Below are positions 44,747-54,448 of a stretch of 64,000 bases of DNA, one piece after another. The position numbers and the translations under genes are program-made. This stretch comes from Scalesia atractyloides (lineage: Eukaryota > Streptophyta > Magnoliopsida > Asterales > Asteraceae), in NCBI GenBank assembly GCA_947069175.1, contig CAMTDV010000012.1, positions 35,496,341 to 35,560,340 of the forward strand, in the 5' to 3' direction. Below the pieces are notes generated by a model. The model made no database searches. It saw nothing but the letters and a program-made list of their open reading frames with translations, and was not told the DNA's origin. How positions within the stretch are numbered: the stretch's first letter is position 1; the number at the start of each line of letters is the position of its first letter.

Positions 44747-46345
44747 ATGGCTGACTTCCCATCAAACACACCACAAGTGGAAGAAGTTTCTTCCGGAAAT
44801 GCCGGTGCTCACCATGACTCTGATCATGTGAACATCCCTGTAACCCTCGGAGTTCAAATGGAGACCCCCTGCTTACGATCACTTCGATTTTACCTCCGAG
44901 TGAAACTCAATGTCTTGGTACATCAAGTCTCAAACGGCTCTGAATGTCGTCTACACGCAACTCTGTGCGCAAACCTACACATCGTTGCACCAGTGCAGCC
45001 ACCAACTACTCACGTGCATGCTTCACCTGCACCATGGGGTACTCAGCTATGACTCGCCGGCCAGAGCAAGCATTCCATCACAACTCCATACACGAGAAAC
45101 GGAGTATTCTCAATCGCTGCCGAAACATGAGTCACACACTCATAGGCAAGCGTCCATCCACTCACGGCTGGGCCCGCGTCCTCTAAAGGGGCAGGACACC
45201 CAGCGTGAGGAGGATAAAACATATGGCAAGGGTGACAGCGCCAGTGAGTTTCACCGGCTACCCAAAGATCATGTCGCTTACAAGTCTACGCCACGGGCTG
45301 TATACAACCCGGAGGCGGAGTACAACTACAATTTAATCTACAGGCCGGCTGAAGCAGCTGAACACTCAAAATTCATAAAGGAGATCGCTCTCGCACCACT
45401 GGAGCATGCGAAACTTCCCTCCAGCGTGGGAAAATACAATGGGTTGACAGACCCGGATGATCACCTTCGCCTATTCATGGGCGCAGGACTAATCAGAAGC
45501 TGGACGCTGCCCATGTGGTATCACTTGTTTGTTCAAACTCTTACAAGCGCTGCACGCCAATGGTTTGACAACTTACCCACGGGTAAGCTTGCGTCATGGA
45601 ACGACCTCAAAGACAAGTTCCTGACGCATTTCAGCCAACAATAGCGGTACGTCAGAGATTCCTCAGACGTAATGAACATCTGGTGGTGTGATGATGAGAG
45701 TCTTGAAGACTTCATCACCCGCTACAATAAAGAGGTGTTGGAGATTGGAGACGTGCACGAAGACCTAATTCGTGCACAATTTAAATATGATGTCCGCTTG
45801 CAACGAGATGATCAAAGTCTTGTTGGGAACTACTGGCCTCCCAAAAAGTTGGGAGAAATTGATGGCGGCAGCAAAGGCATACGCGCATACGGAGTGTAAC
45901 CTAAACTCCAGCAGACCTCCCCTACCGCAATACCGTCCCCAAGACATGAGCACAAGTTTTGGGAAGAAGAATAAGAAGAGTTGGAGGGAGCCCAGCCAAA
46001 ACCCTCCCTACTCACCGGTCGACGCATGCGTAACCATAAATAAGATTGCTACCAAAGACCAATCAAGCAGGATAATCGCGATCGTCAGTGGACACCACTG
46101 ACAAAGACACCGACGGAAGTGCTCACCACGGAAGATCACCAATTCAAATAGCCACCACTGATGCTCAACAAAAAAGGTCAAGACCCCAACCTTTTTTGCA
46201 ATTATCACAAAGATACAGGGCATACAACCGATAACTGCATCTCCTTGCGCATGGAGATTGAGAAGGCGCTGAAAAGTGGGAAGCTCAACCACTTACTTCA
46301 AAACGTGCGCAAGAGTGCGCTAGATTACTCGAGGTGAAGAAGGCC
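44747..46345 (+). pseudogene. Tat-type gypsy gag (degenerate)
   Basis: The ATG at 44747 opens MADFPSNTPQVEEVSSG. The conserved Tat gag core is readable at 45427-45645 (LPSSVGKYNGLTDPDDHLRL, then WYHLFVQTLTSAARQWFDNL) up to a TAG at 45642. It continues in other frames with DDESLEDFITRYNKEVLEIG (45690-45750) and LPKSWEKLMAAAKAYAHTEC (45835-45895). A single zinc-like motif near 46195-46240 (CNYHKDTGHTTDNC) is followed by IEKALKSGKLNHLLQNVR. This order and wording fit the Tat/Retand lineage. At least four frame changes make it a pseudogene. Confidence 0.78.
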
Positions 46346-46399
46346 AAGTAACAAGAATATGAAGGCATCTATTCATATGATCCAAGGTGGCCATCATAA

Positions 46400-46790
46400 G
46401 AGTTGTACGCCTCACTGGCGCAAGCAACAGATCATCTTCCCCGTAGTTCCCGGTGGCCAGCAAGAAGACCGTCCAATCGTGATAACTGGCATCTTTGGCC
46501 TTTATCGCACCGATTACATATTCATAGACCCGAGAAGCTTTATGTACATCTTATATGAACAATGCATCCAGCAATTGGACCCAGAAACACGCTTGGAGCC
46601 GGTCGACTTCCCCTGACTGGTTTCTGTAATGAAGTCGCCTTTCCACTAGGTCAAATCTCATTTTCGGTAACTCTTTCCGATGGGCGACACTCGCACACGG
46701 TCTCAGTCAACTTCATGGTCATGCCCGCTACATCGCGCCATGATGTGTTGCTCGGCCGGCACGCCCCAAAAAGAGTTCAGCATGATCACT
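46400..46790 (+). pseudogene. Tat-type aspartic protease region (degenerate)
   Basis: The region FIDPRSFMYILYEQC at 46520-46565 stands where Tat elements have an Asp-x-Gly-Ser-Ser active site; here the residues after Asp are changed. The following FCNEVAFPLGQISF and SVNFMVMPATSRHDVLLGR (46622-46757) are typical of the protease C-terminal half. A frame change occurs at about 46610. Confidence 0.65.
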
Positions 46791-46949
46791 TCCACTCCTC
46801 ATGCCGTCTACGGTTTTCCAACAGAAACCGGGGTGGCCATCATGTACGCGAGGAAGTAGATCATGTCCATCAAAGAGGAACCACCGATGAAGCTACCGAA
46901 GTCATCATCCAATGGCGAACCAGAGAAGTGGGCGCTAAACAACAAGTAC

Positions 46950-47515
46950 CCGGAACAAACAGTGCTGTTAGGCCCCATCATAACCCTGCAATCAAGGTGC
47001 GGTTAAAACAACTTTTGTTCCGCAATGTAGATATTTTCGCTTGGTCGCCAGCGGATATGACAGGGGTACCAAGGGAAATTGCTGAGCACGCGCTGCACAT
47101 ATTCCCTTCAGTTCAGACTATTGTTCAGAAAAAGCGCAGTTTTGGTCCTGAAAAGACTCGCGCACTGAACGAGCAAGATTCAAAGCTCCTCTAAGCTGGC
47201 ATCATCATAGAAGTACGCTATCAGACATGGGTAGTGAATCCAGTCATGGTCCAGAAGCACAACGGCAGTTGGCACATGTGCGTCGATTTCAAAGATCTGA
47301 ACAAAGCATGTCCCAAAGACTGCTACTCTTTAACCGAAATCGACAAAAAAGGTGGACTCCCTCACTTCACTCAGGTGGAAATGCTTTCTCGACTGCTACA
47401 AAGGCTACCACCAGATACAAATGAAAAAAGAGGATGAAGACAAAACCGCATTCCGCATTGAGAATGGAATTTTTTGTTACACAAAGATGCCCTTCGGTTT
47501 ACGCAACGCAGGAGC
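46950..47515 (+). pseudogene. Tat-type reverse transcriptase, interrupted by Gypsy-4
   Basis: Readable motifs: FAWSPADMTGVPREIAEH (47035-47088), VNPVMVQKHNGSWHMCVDFK and DLNKACPKDCYSLTEIDK (47236-47349), GYHQIQMKKEDEDKTAFRIE (47403-47462) and TKMPFGLRNAGA (47481-47516). The reading stops at 47516 exactly where Gypsy-4 begins, so the catalytic palm is cut off and the rest should lie beyond the right end of the window. Stops and frame changes predate the insertion. Confidence 0.8.
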
Positions 47516-47987
47516 TGTCACACCCCGACCCGCAGCGGAATAAGAGTCGGGGCATAATTGGGTTATCACCAAAGCTCATGATATTTACTATTATGTTTCA
47601 TATTTATTTAAATCAAAATTACATTCTCAATAATCCAAACATGTCCATACAAATTCAAAGAAAATAACCATCTAAACAATTCCAAGCTCTAAATCATTTT
47701 ATTCTTCTAGTCCAATCCTATGTGTTTCTGGCTGCAGCTGGTTCACCTGTATCATGTGTAAAAATAGGGGTTTTTGGGTCAACATAAGTTGGCGAGTGAA
47801 CCTTGTTGGATAAACATTTACTATTGATTTACTTGTTATTTTATCAAGGAAAAATTGTGCATAATCATAAGTGAGCAAATGATAAATAATCAATCAGTAA
47901 CAATGTTAACCACAAAATATAACATACAATAACATACCAACAGCATACCATAACATATCAACTTGCATAAATAAATAACATGAATGA

Positions 47988-48090
47988 AACTGTGCGATCA
48001 AGGCTCAATCAAACGGAGCCGATCGTATTGCATGTACTAAAAATGATACTGTGCGATCAAGGCTCAATCAAACGGAGCCGATCGTATGTT
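47988..48090. repeat. Duplicated stem-loop unit in Gypsy-4 LTR1 (also in LTR2 and LTR3)
   Basis: Two direct copies of CTGTGCGATCAAGGCTCAAT followed by CAAACGGAGCCGATCGTA, about 56 bp apart. Each can form a hairpin with GGCTC/GAGCC as inner stem and GATC/GATC outside. The equivalents are at 54923-55020 and 61855-61950. The neighbouring phrase CGCTCATAATGTAATGG is also doubled. Confidence 0.75.
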
Positions 48091-48669
48091 GGCACGCCAG
48101 GTTCACGCTCATAATGTAATGGTGAACATGCTCAACGCTCATAATGTAATGGGGAGCGGCGGCCTATGAAATTGCATGTACTGAAAAATAATGAATTGAA
48201 TCTAACTATAACCACACAAACCATTGAATCAAACTGAATACACATTTGTCCATGATATGATGTATGCACAATAATTTAAGTATAATAAGTAGCAAGACAC
48301 ATGATACACCCCAAAACGTGATTAAAACGGGGAATTTGTAAAGATTCACTCACATTGGGTGCGTTTGATTGGAGATGGTGGGATGCGCACGAGTTGGAAG
48401 AGTTGAACAACGAGAATTACCAACCTAAATAATTAACGGAAAATATGGTAAATGAGTGGATTTTATTATTAATTTTAATAGGCTTTTTAGATATATTTTT
48501 GTGAGTTTTAGGCTATTTCCTATCTTTAAAAACATTATTTTTTAAGTATTTTTAATTGATTTTTAAATTAAATTAAATAAATAAAAATATAAAAATGTGT
48601 TGACTTTTTCGCTGACCGTTGACCGTTTTGACTTGTTGACTGTTTGACCGGTTTATTGTGTAGCTACAT

Positions 48670-48741
48670 GCGTTGGGTGAGGCTCGAACCCGAGACCTCC
48701 CGTTCGCGTGCACGCAGCTCTACCAACTGAGCTACGTGTCT
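48670..48741 (-). other. tRNA-like module A, LTR1
   Basis: On the - strand: a perfect A-box and D-arm AGCTCAGTTGGTAGAGCT, then 25 nt, then the B-box-like GGGTTCGAGCC. The acceptor ends do not pair, so it is not a normal tRNA gene. Copies: 55601-55672 and 62533-62604. Confidence 0.7.
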
Positions 48742-48838
48742 AACCTGAAATAATTCAGTTTTTAATTATACTTATATATTAACTCAGCTTATCCAAAATT
48801 CTTTTATTTTCAAAAACATTTTAAATCATCAAACCAGT

Positions 48839-48909
48839 GACACTAACAGGTCTCGAACCCGGGACCTGTGCTTTAACGTTACACACAGTCCACCGCTGGA
48901 CTGTGTGTC
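48839..48909 (-). other. tRNA-like module B, LTR1
   Basis: 71 nt, a tRNA-like length. The ends GACAC and GTGTC pair, GTCCAGCGGTGGAC forms a 4-bp D-like arm, and AGGTCCCGGGTTCGAGACCT forms a T-like arm with a B-box core. The anticodon arm is poor. Copies: 55772-55842 and 62702-62772. Confidence 0.7.
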
Positions 48910-49010
48910 TAACTTGGTTAATATACAACTTTTTATTATACTTAACAACTAACGTAAATTAACCCAGTTCAGTTAGAAAAATAAAACGTTTGTATTACAT
49001 AGAGGGTGCG

Positions 49011-49079
49011 TGTATCAGGGATCGAACTCGCGGCGTGTGCGTATTATTTGCACACAGTCCACCGCTGGACTGTGTGTCT
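49011..49079 (-). other. tRNA-like module C, LTR1
   Basis: It shares the D-like arm GTCCAGCGGTGGAC with module B. A 6-bp arm GTGTGC/GCACAC follows with a 9-nt loop in the anticodon position, then GAGTTCGATCC as B-box. The end stem is weak. Copies: 55944-56012 and 62874-62942. Confidence 0.7.
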
Positions 49080-49910
49080 AACCCGTTTAAAATACCAATT
49101 TTAATTATCCTTATAAAGTTAGCCAAGTTCATCTTCCCCGTTAGTTTTTACAGACAGTAGATTACCCTTCTGTTTTCTTGTTTTAAAACGATTAACACAT
49201 TCATAAGACTGAGATGAAATGACAAAGACTGTGTTGGAAACACACATACGGAGGAATGATTTATCACAGAAATTCCGGCAAGGTGTCGGCTCTGTTTTTA
49301 TGAACTGTCACGATTTGATTAGCTAAATGTGGAATTGAAGTGCTAAACAAACGTTAACAGAGTGTTTGAATGTCCTTAACATTTCACAGATGGAAGTAAG
49401 GATTTCCAGAAGTTTTCCGGCGAACTGGAATTATCCGATAACAGCGTCTGAATTCGATTTCAATTGAAAGGTCCGAGTTAGAAATAGCTTAACAATTGAT
49501 AGACCACAACGGTATTGAAAGACTTACCGTTTTGGTGAAGAATACGGTTTTCCGGCGACTTGCAGAAACTTTCCGGCGAGTTCAAATAGCTTCTCCAATG
49601 GACTGAAAATTGTGTGGAAATGTAATTGAGAGTTTGTAAAGTGTGTTTGCGTCGCAGAGAGAGAGAACAGAGATTGATGTTATGCTGGAATTGAAAGTTT
49701 TCGGTTATAAAAACCGATTCTCTTCTAGAATTCAAGTTCATTCAAAGCAACTTGATGAAAACGTCGGTGTGTACGGTTATAATCGGTAAACCGCGATCAA
49801 CCAAACGTCTTTGGACGTTTGACGACCGATTTCGGTTACAGATGGCGTAACCGGTTGCTTCATGGAAGACCATAAAATTTTATTGTTTCTTAATATTTAC
49901 AGAAAACAAC

Positions 49911-49993
49911 AAGTGGCGGAGTGGTGATGTGTGTGTGTGTTAAGTCTTTGGGTTTCAACCCGGCTGACCCGGGTTCGAGTCCCGGCAGCCTCA
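49911..49993 (+). other. tRNA-like module D, LTR1 (opposite strand)
   Basis: A-box TGGCGGAGTGG, an arm GGGTT/AACCC, then a perfect T-arm CCGGGTTCGAGTCCCGG enclosed by GGCTG/CAGCC. The 5' end lacks a matching acceptor strand. The 83-nt length resembles class II tRNAs. Copies: 56841-56923 and 63773-63855. Confidence 0.7.
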
Positions 49994-50177
49994 TTTTATT
50001 TTTTATTTATTTTATTTTTACTTTTTATCAATTATAATTTTTATAGTTTAGTTTATTTATTAATTATGTATCATTAAAAAATCAAAATAGCCATAAATAC
50101 GCAACGTGACATTTAAAACTTGATATTCGATTACAAAACGGAGCGGGTTTGGAAACCCGTTTTTGACAAATGTTACA

Positions 50178-50193
50178 GTATCCCTACTTTTAG
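50178..50193 (-). other. Gypsy-4 polypurine tract, unit 1
   Basis: On the - strand CTAAAAGTAGGGATAC directly precedes the LTR start TGTAACATT. It is preceded by TTTCGGAACGAAATTC, the conserved pre-tract stretch. The unit 2 copy is at 57108-57123. Confidence 0.65.
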
Positions 50194-50210
50194 GAATTTC
50201 GTTCCGAAAT

Positions 50211-51485
50211 TTAAGTAGTAGTAGTAGTAGGAAAAAGGTGCGGGTATTTTTCGCGCATCGAGTCTTCACGTTCCCAAGTAAACTCAGGTCCCTGTTTCGA
50301 CTCCCAGCGTACCCTAACAATTGGAATGCGACTTCGTCGAAGACGTTTTTCTCCGAAATCCATGATCTCTACAGGTCTTTCAATATAATGCATAGATTCA
50401 TCAATCTGAATATCTTCCAGAGGAATGTGGAGGTTTTCATCAGCGAGGCACTTCTTCAAGTTTGATACGTGGAATGTGGGATGAATTCTGTTGAGTTCTT
50501 CCGGTTGATCAAGCTTGTATGCTACAGGTCCTACTCTTTCGAGTATCTTGAAAGGTCCTACGTAGCGTGGTGCTAGCTTGCCTTTTTGACCAAAACGAAC
50601 TACTCCCTTCCACGGTGATACTTTTAAAAGTACATAATCACCAATGTTAAACTCTAAAGGCTTCCGTCGTTTATCTGCATAACTCTTTTGACGACTTTGA
50701 GCTGCTAGAAGATTGTTTCGAATTTGATGGATCTTGTCTGTGGTTTCTTGAATCAATTCCGGACCAGTGATTTGAGCTTTCCCAATTTCGTGCCAACATA
50801 CTGGAGATCGGCACTTACGACCATATAAGGCTTCAAAAGGTGCCATGCCGATGCTTGAATGATAGCTGTTGTTGTACGAAAATTCAACTAATGGTAGATG
50901 AGCGTCCCAATTTCCCTTGAAGTCTATGACACATGCTCGAAGCATATCTTCAAGAGTTTGAATGGTACGTTCAGATTGTCCATCAGTTTGAGGATGATAA
51001 GCGGTACTGAGATCTAATCGCGTACCCAAAGCGGCTTGTACTGCTTGCCATGCTCGTGAAGTGAAACGACCATCACGATCTGAAATAATGCTTAACGGTA
51101 CACCATGTCGGCTTACGATTTCGTTGATATAAATACGAGCTAGCTTTTCGTTCCTGAAATCTTCGCGGTTAGGAATAAAGTGAGCTGATTTTGTAAGTCG
51201 GTCAATTATTACCCATATAGTGTCATACCCACCAGAAGTGCGAGGTAACCCGGTAATGAAGTCCATGGTTATGTTTTCCCACTTCCATACAGGTATTTCA
51301 GGTTGGACCAGAAGTCCTGAGGGTCTTTGGTGTTCAGCTTTCACCTTGGAACATGTAAGGCACTTAGAAACAAAAACAGCAATATCCTTTTTCATTCCAG
51401 GCCACCTATAGGTGTATCGAAGGTCTTGATACATCTTATCGGCTCCTGGGTGTATAGAGTATCGTGTTTTGTGAGCCTCATTCAT
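50211..51485 (-). CDS. Gypsy-4 integrase with chromodomain-like tail, unit 1 (intact frame)
   Basis: The 424-residue frame has the zinc-binding H5, H12, C42, C45 and the catalytic triad D75 (in TMDFITGLP), D136 (in ISDRDGRF) and E172 (in DGQSERTIQ), with exact D-x35-E spacing. A GPY/F-like module (KLAPRYVGPFKILERVGPVA) and a chromodomain-like end (IVRVRWESKQGPEFTWE) follow. The open frame extends upstream of the ATG to about 51580 (KSDGIRYYLDRIWIPDH), where a TAA and an A9 run occur. The enzyme would act in the nucleus to insert cDNA. It looks catalytically complete, although protease and RT are absent from the element. How it is translated, alone or after readthrough, is not visible. Confidence 0.85.
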   Translation of the reverse strand: MNEAHKTRYSIHPGADKMYQDLRYTYRWPGMKKDIAVFVSKCLTCSKVKAEHQRPSGLLVQPEIPVWKWENITMDFITGLPRTSGGYDTIWVIIDRLTKSAHFIPNREDFRNEKLARIYINEIVSRHGVPLSIISDRDGRFTSRAWQAVQAALGTRLDLSTAYHPQTDGQSERTIQTLEDMLRACVIDFKGNWDAHLPLVEFSYNNSYHSSIGMAPFEALYGRKCRSPVCWHEIGKAQITGPELIQETTDKIHQIRNNLLAAQSRQKSYADKRRKPLEFNIGDYVLLKVSPWKGVVRFGQKGKLAPRYVGPFKILERVGPVAYKLDQPEELNRIHPTFHVSNLKKCLADENLHIPLEDIQIDESMHYIERPVEIMDFGEKRLRRSRIPIVRVRWESKQGPEFTWEREDSMREKYPHLFPTTTTT

Positions 51486-51720
51486 AAGAATTTCCCGAAG
51501 GTTGTTGTGGTCAGGAATCCATATGCGATCTAGATAGTACCGAATACCGTCGGATTTAGTTTCAAATTTTTTTTTAGTTTAGCTCCACAAGACGGCTCCT
51601 TGCGTACGTCTCTTTTCTGTTACTGAAACATGTTGGGCTTCTCGAACTTGATCTTTGATGTCGCTTACGATTTTATGCATAATAGTTTTGAGGGAACTGA
51701 TACGTTTGTAATGATAAGGT
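51486..51720 (-). pseudogene. Remnant between former RNase H and integrase, unit 1
   Basis: In - direction, short coding remains (HKIVSDIKDQVREAQHVSVT, about 51620-51680) resemble the linker before gypsy integrase. They end in a stop and are out of frame with the integrase across an A9 run (51576-51584). No RNase H motif remains. The unit 2 copy is at 58416-58650. Confidence 0.5.
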
Positions 51721-52262
51721 ATGTATCATAAAACAAAAACTTCAACCATAACGATATTTAAACCTACACGGAACTTTTCATAACCTCCTTGTAATGCTTT
51801 TGATCCTTTGCCAAGAATACTTATATATAGGAAGTACCAGCGGCGTATCCACCATATTCTTGTCAAATTTTCGTTGGCTTTATCAGTAAATCATGATCAG
51901 TTCTATGTGACCCTATAACATAAACAACACAACGAACAAAACTTGAGTCTCAATTCTGAAATGATACATGACTAAATGATGACAGTACCTCTCTCGTTGG
52001 TTATGATGAAGGGGTCAGTCTATGTAAAAGTGTGACACAACCCAACTTCTTTAAATGATGAGATTGAGATACGTCGAGATGTATGATGATATGAATGTTA
52101 AATCAATGAGTATAGAACAAAACTGTAATATCAAATCGCATTAAAATTCTTGGATACATAATTCCAAATTTTACAACTGGGATACGGAAAGATTGAGATA
52201 ACATAAAGAAAATATTAAAACTGGACGATTGGAGTTGAGTCTTGATTCTTGGTGGGGAAAAA
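51721..52262 (-). other. Non-coding spacer replacing protease-RT-RNase H, unit 1
   Basis: About 540 bp between the gag stop and the integrase linker show no protease, RT or RNase H motif in any frame. An autonomous gypsy element would have more than 2 kb of coding sequence here. It contains TATATATAAG (about 51823) and CATCATACATCTCGACGTAT-like AT-rich DNA. The unit 2 copy (58651-59193) has one extra A near 59107. Confidence 0.7.
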
Positions 52263-53641
52263 CTAGTTGGGTGATTCGTTTGGGCCGTTATTATTTTCAA
52301 CAGTATTGGCGTTGATGTTGTAAGCTCTTCCTCTTGCAGGTGGTGGAACTTGGTTAGCTTGATTCACCGGATTTGCTTGAGCTTGGGCATGAATGATGTT
52401 CACCAAACGTGGACAAGTGTTTCTAAAGTGGTTTGGGTCTCCACAGTTGTAACAAGCCCGCATAGGTTGCACCATGGGATAGTTGGGTTGGTAGTATGAT
52501 TGGGCTAAATGTTGGGTAGGTGGTAGTAGTAGGGGTTGTTGGGCTTGACCCATTATTTGTTGGTGGGTTTGGGTTGAAGGCTGGTGGCGGTTCGTTCGCT
52601 GAGGCATGCGGCAGGTTTGAACAGTATGACCTGCGCGACCACAGCCAGTGCAATATTGGCAGGGATAATCAGGAAAGCGATGGTATTGGCAACGGTTGCA
52701 TTTTGGTAATGGGCCGGAGTATGGCTTTTTATATGGTGCAGGTGAAAGGGCAACTTGAGTGATGGGTGCAGCAGGGATGGGGAAATTTGTTTGTGTGACA
52801 GCAAAGTTCCTGGTGTTTCGATTCCTTTTACCAGTAAACTTCGAAGAGGAACCAGAATGGTTTGAAGTTTGAGCCTCAATGGGGGCTTTCTTTTTCTCCT
52901 CTTTGAATTTACCGTTCCGAATGCGATTTTCGGTAAGTTCGGTAGCTAGTTCTATTGCGGCTTCAAGTGTCGCAGGCGAAGTGCTTAGAACTGAGTCTTG
53001 AATTTTTGAGGGGAGACCTCGAATATAGTGTTCAACCAAGCGGTACACTGGTGTGAACAAGTTGGGGATCATTTGGTTCAACTCTAGAAACCTTTTGTTG
53101 TAGGAAGTATGATCTCCTTCCTTTTGTTTTAACGAGTGGAATTCATCTTCCAACTTCTTGATTTCGCTTCTTGGACAGAAGCGCCTTGTCATTATTTCCC
53201 TTAACTCTTCCCATGTTAAGGTCATAGCATCTTCGATTCCCCTCTTCCCCTTTTCAGTATTCCACCAGGTGAGAGCTACCCCAAATAGTCTCCCAGTGGA
53301 GTATCGAACCTTGCGATCCTCAGGACAATCGCAGTTGAGGAAGGTGTTTTCCATTTCCTCAAACCAGTGGAGGAGAGCAGTGACACCTTCGGTCCCTTCA
53401 AATTTAGGAGGATCGCAAGACTTGAAATGTTTGTATGAGCACTTGCTGGTAGGAGGGTTGCCGATGTTCTGGTCATGTTGCTGGGGAGGATTAGTGGGAT
53501 TTGTGGCGAGAGCTTGTTGTACTTGAACCACAATGTCAGAGAGTACCGCGGCCATTTGTTTCGCGATTTGTGTGGCCAAGCGTTCGTGAGACCTTCCTGA
53601 TCTTCTAGCCCCCCCCCCCCCCGTTGTTGTCTAGACGACAT
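52263..53641 (-). CDS. Gypsy-4 gag, unit 1 (frame intact after a G14 run)
   Basis: The long frame covers 438 codons from 53579 to the stop at 52263. It contains the gag core (CSYKHFKSCDPPKFEGTEGV, GRLFGVALTWWNTEKG, LTWEELREIMTRRFCPRSE) and two perfect zinc knuckles, CTGCGRAGHTVQTC (about residues 310-323) and CYNCGDPNHFRNTC (about 376-389). It is then Asn/Pro-rich to the end. The likely ATG is at 53639-53641 (MSSRQQR), but a run of 14 G (53609-53622) puts it one base out of frame with the rest; 12 or 15 G would restore it. Gag packages RNA into particles. The knuckles and core appear undamaged. Confidence 0.85.
53609..53622. repeat. C14/G14 homopolymer near the gag start, unit 1
   Basis: Fourteen C on the + strand, 7 codons after the gag ATG. 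The unit 2 copy at 60539-60552 has the same length. Such a tract can slip during transcription or be miscounted in sequencing. Confidence 0.9.
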
Positions 53642-54435
53642 CTACAGGAACATACATAAGAAGATTGTGAGTTTATGGAGTCTTTTTAGGTGTCATGTGT
53701 CTCAAAGAAAATGAAAATAACATAAATATCAATAATGCAACTACATCCATAGGATGTCTTGGGTTTGCTCATGTTGGGCCTCAAATGTCCCCCATACCTT
53801 CACCTGTATAGTCATGTGGGCCCTCATGGCTATTGGCTTGGTAGGATTCACATTAGTATTGGCGATTTAACACTCACATCACCCGAATGCAAACCACAAA
53901 ATATGTTTACGAGATGTATGGTCGGAATGTGTCCAGGTGTAGACACAATGACAACTCAAAGTGGGGTTAGCTCACACGACGTTTGGTTATAGCATGCTTT
54001 GGCCTAATAGGTACTTCGTACTCTCATCGTTAGTCCCCAGGTAGGCAAACTGGTCCTTTATTTTGGATTTATACGAATGCCAGCCTAGACAGGACGTTCC
54101 GACTACCGGTACTGATACCCTTCCAGTTACTACATGCCCGTCATGAGAACTCACTTTGATGAGATTTGAAAACACAAAAATCATTGTAAAAGCAATCATG
54201 ATGTGATGTGTGCTTTCATTGATATGATATGTTATGAGAAGATGATTCATGATAGGCATTATATGATAATATATACTTATGAACATGCTTGCATAACATT
54301 GAATGTAACATTTAACATAAAACATATAAGCATCATGAAATTTGGCATGTAACACACAAAAATCTTAAAAATTTCTAAACAACTATAGTATAGGCTCTAA
54401 GGGTCTAATAACCTATCTTATATCCCTATAGTCAT
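53642..54435 (-). other. Gypsy-4 5' leader between primer site and gag, unit 1
   Basis: About 790 bp without a supported protein. Short frames here (for example 53987-54355) are conserved between units only because the units are nearly identical. The unit 2 copy is at 60572-61365. Confidence 0.6.
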
Positions 54436-54448
54436 GGCTCTGATACCA
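54436..54448 (-). other. Gypsy-4 primer-binding site, unit 1
   Basis: TGGTATCAGAGCC on the - strand, three bases after the LTR end TGTGACA; a perfect plant tRNA-iMet site. Confidence 0.9.

Larger units (their letters stand above)
47516..50177 (-). repeat. Gypsy-4 LTR1 (left)
   Basis: 2662 bp, reading TGTAACATTTGTC...CGGGGTGTGACA on the - strand. It differs from LTR2 at 15 or more places noted by eye. It contains a duplicated stem-loop (47990-48090), four tRNA-like modules, a GT tract (49930-49940) and a TATA-like TTTATAACC near 49700. Confidence 0.9.

Noticed and set aside
48670..49993. Functional tRNA genes
   Set aside because: A and B boxes are good, but acceptor or anticodon arms fail in each module, and all copies are inside LTRs. 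They are reported as tRNA-like only.
50211..51485. Domesticated host integrase gene
   Set aside because: The frame sits between LTRs with primer site and polypurine tract and is duplicated with the element, so it is an element gene.
53158..53526. 122-residue ORF opposite to gag
   Set aside because: Shadow of the gag frame; repeated in unit 2 only because the sequence is copied.
53987..54355. 122-residue ORF in the Gypsy-4 leader
   Set aside because: Conserved between units, but these are nearly identical copies. Met/His/Tyr-rich AT-biased composition without a domain.
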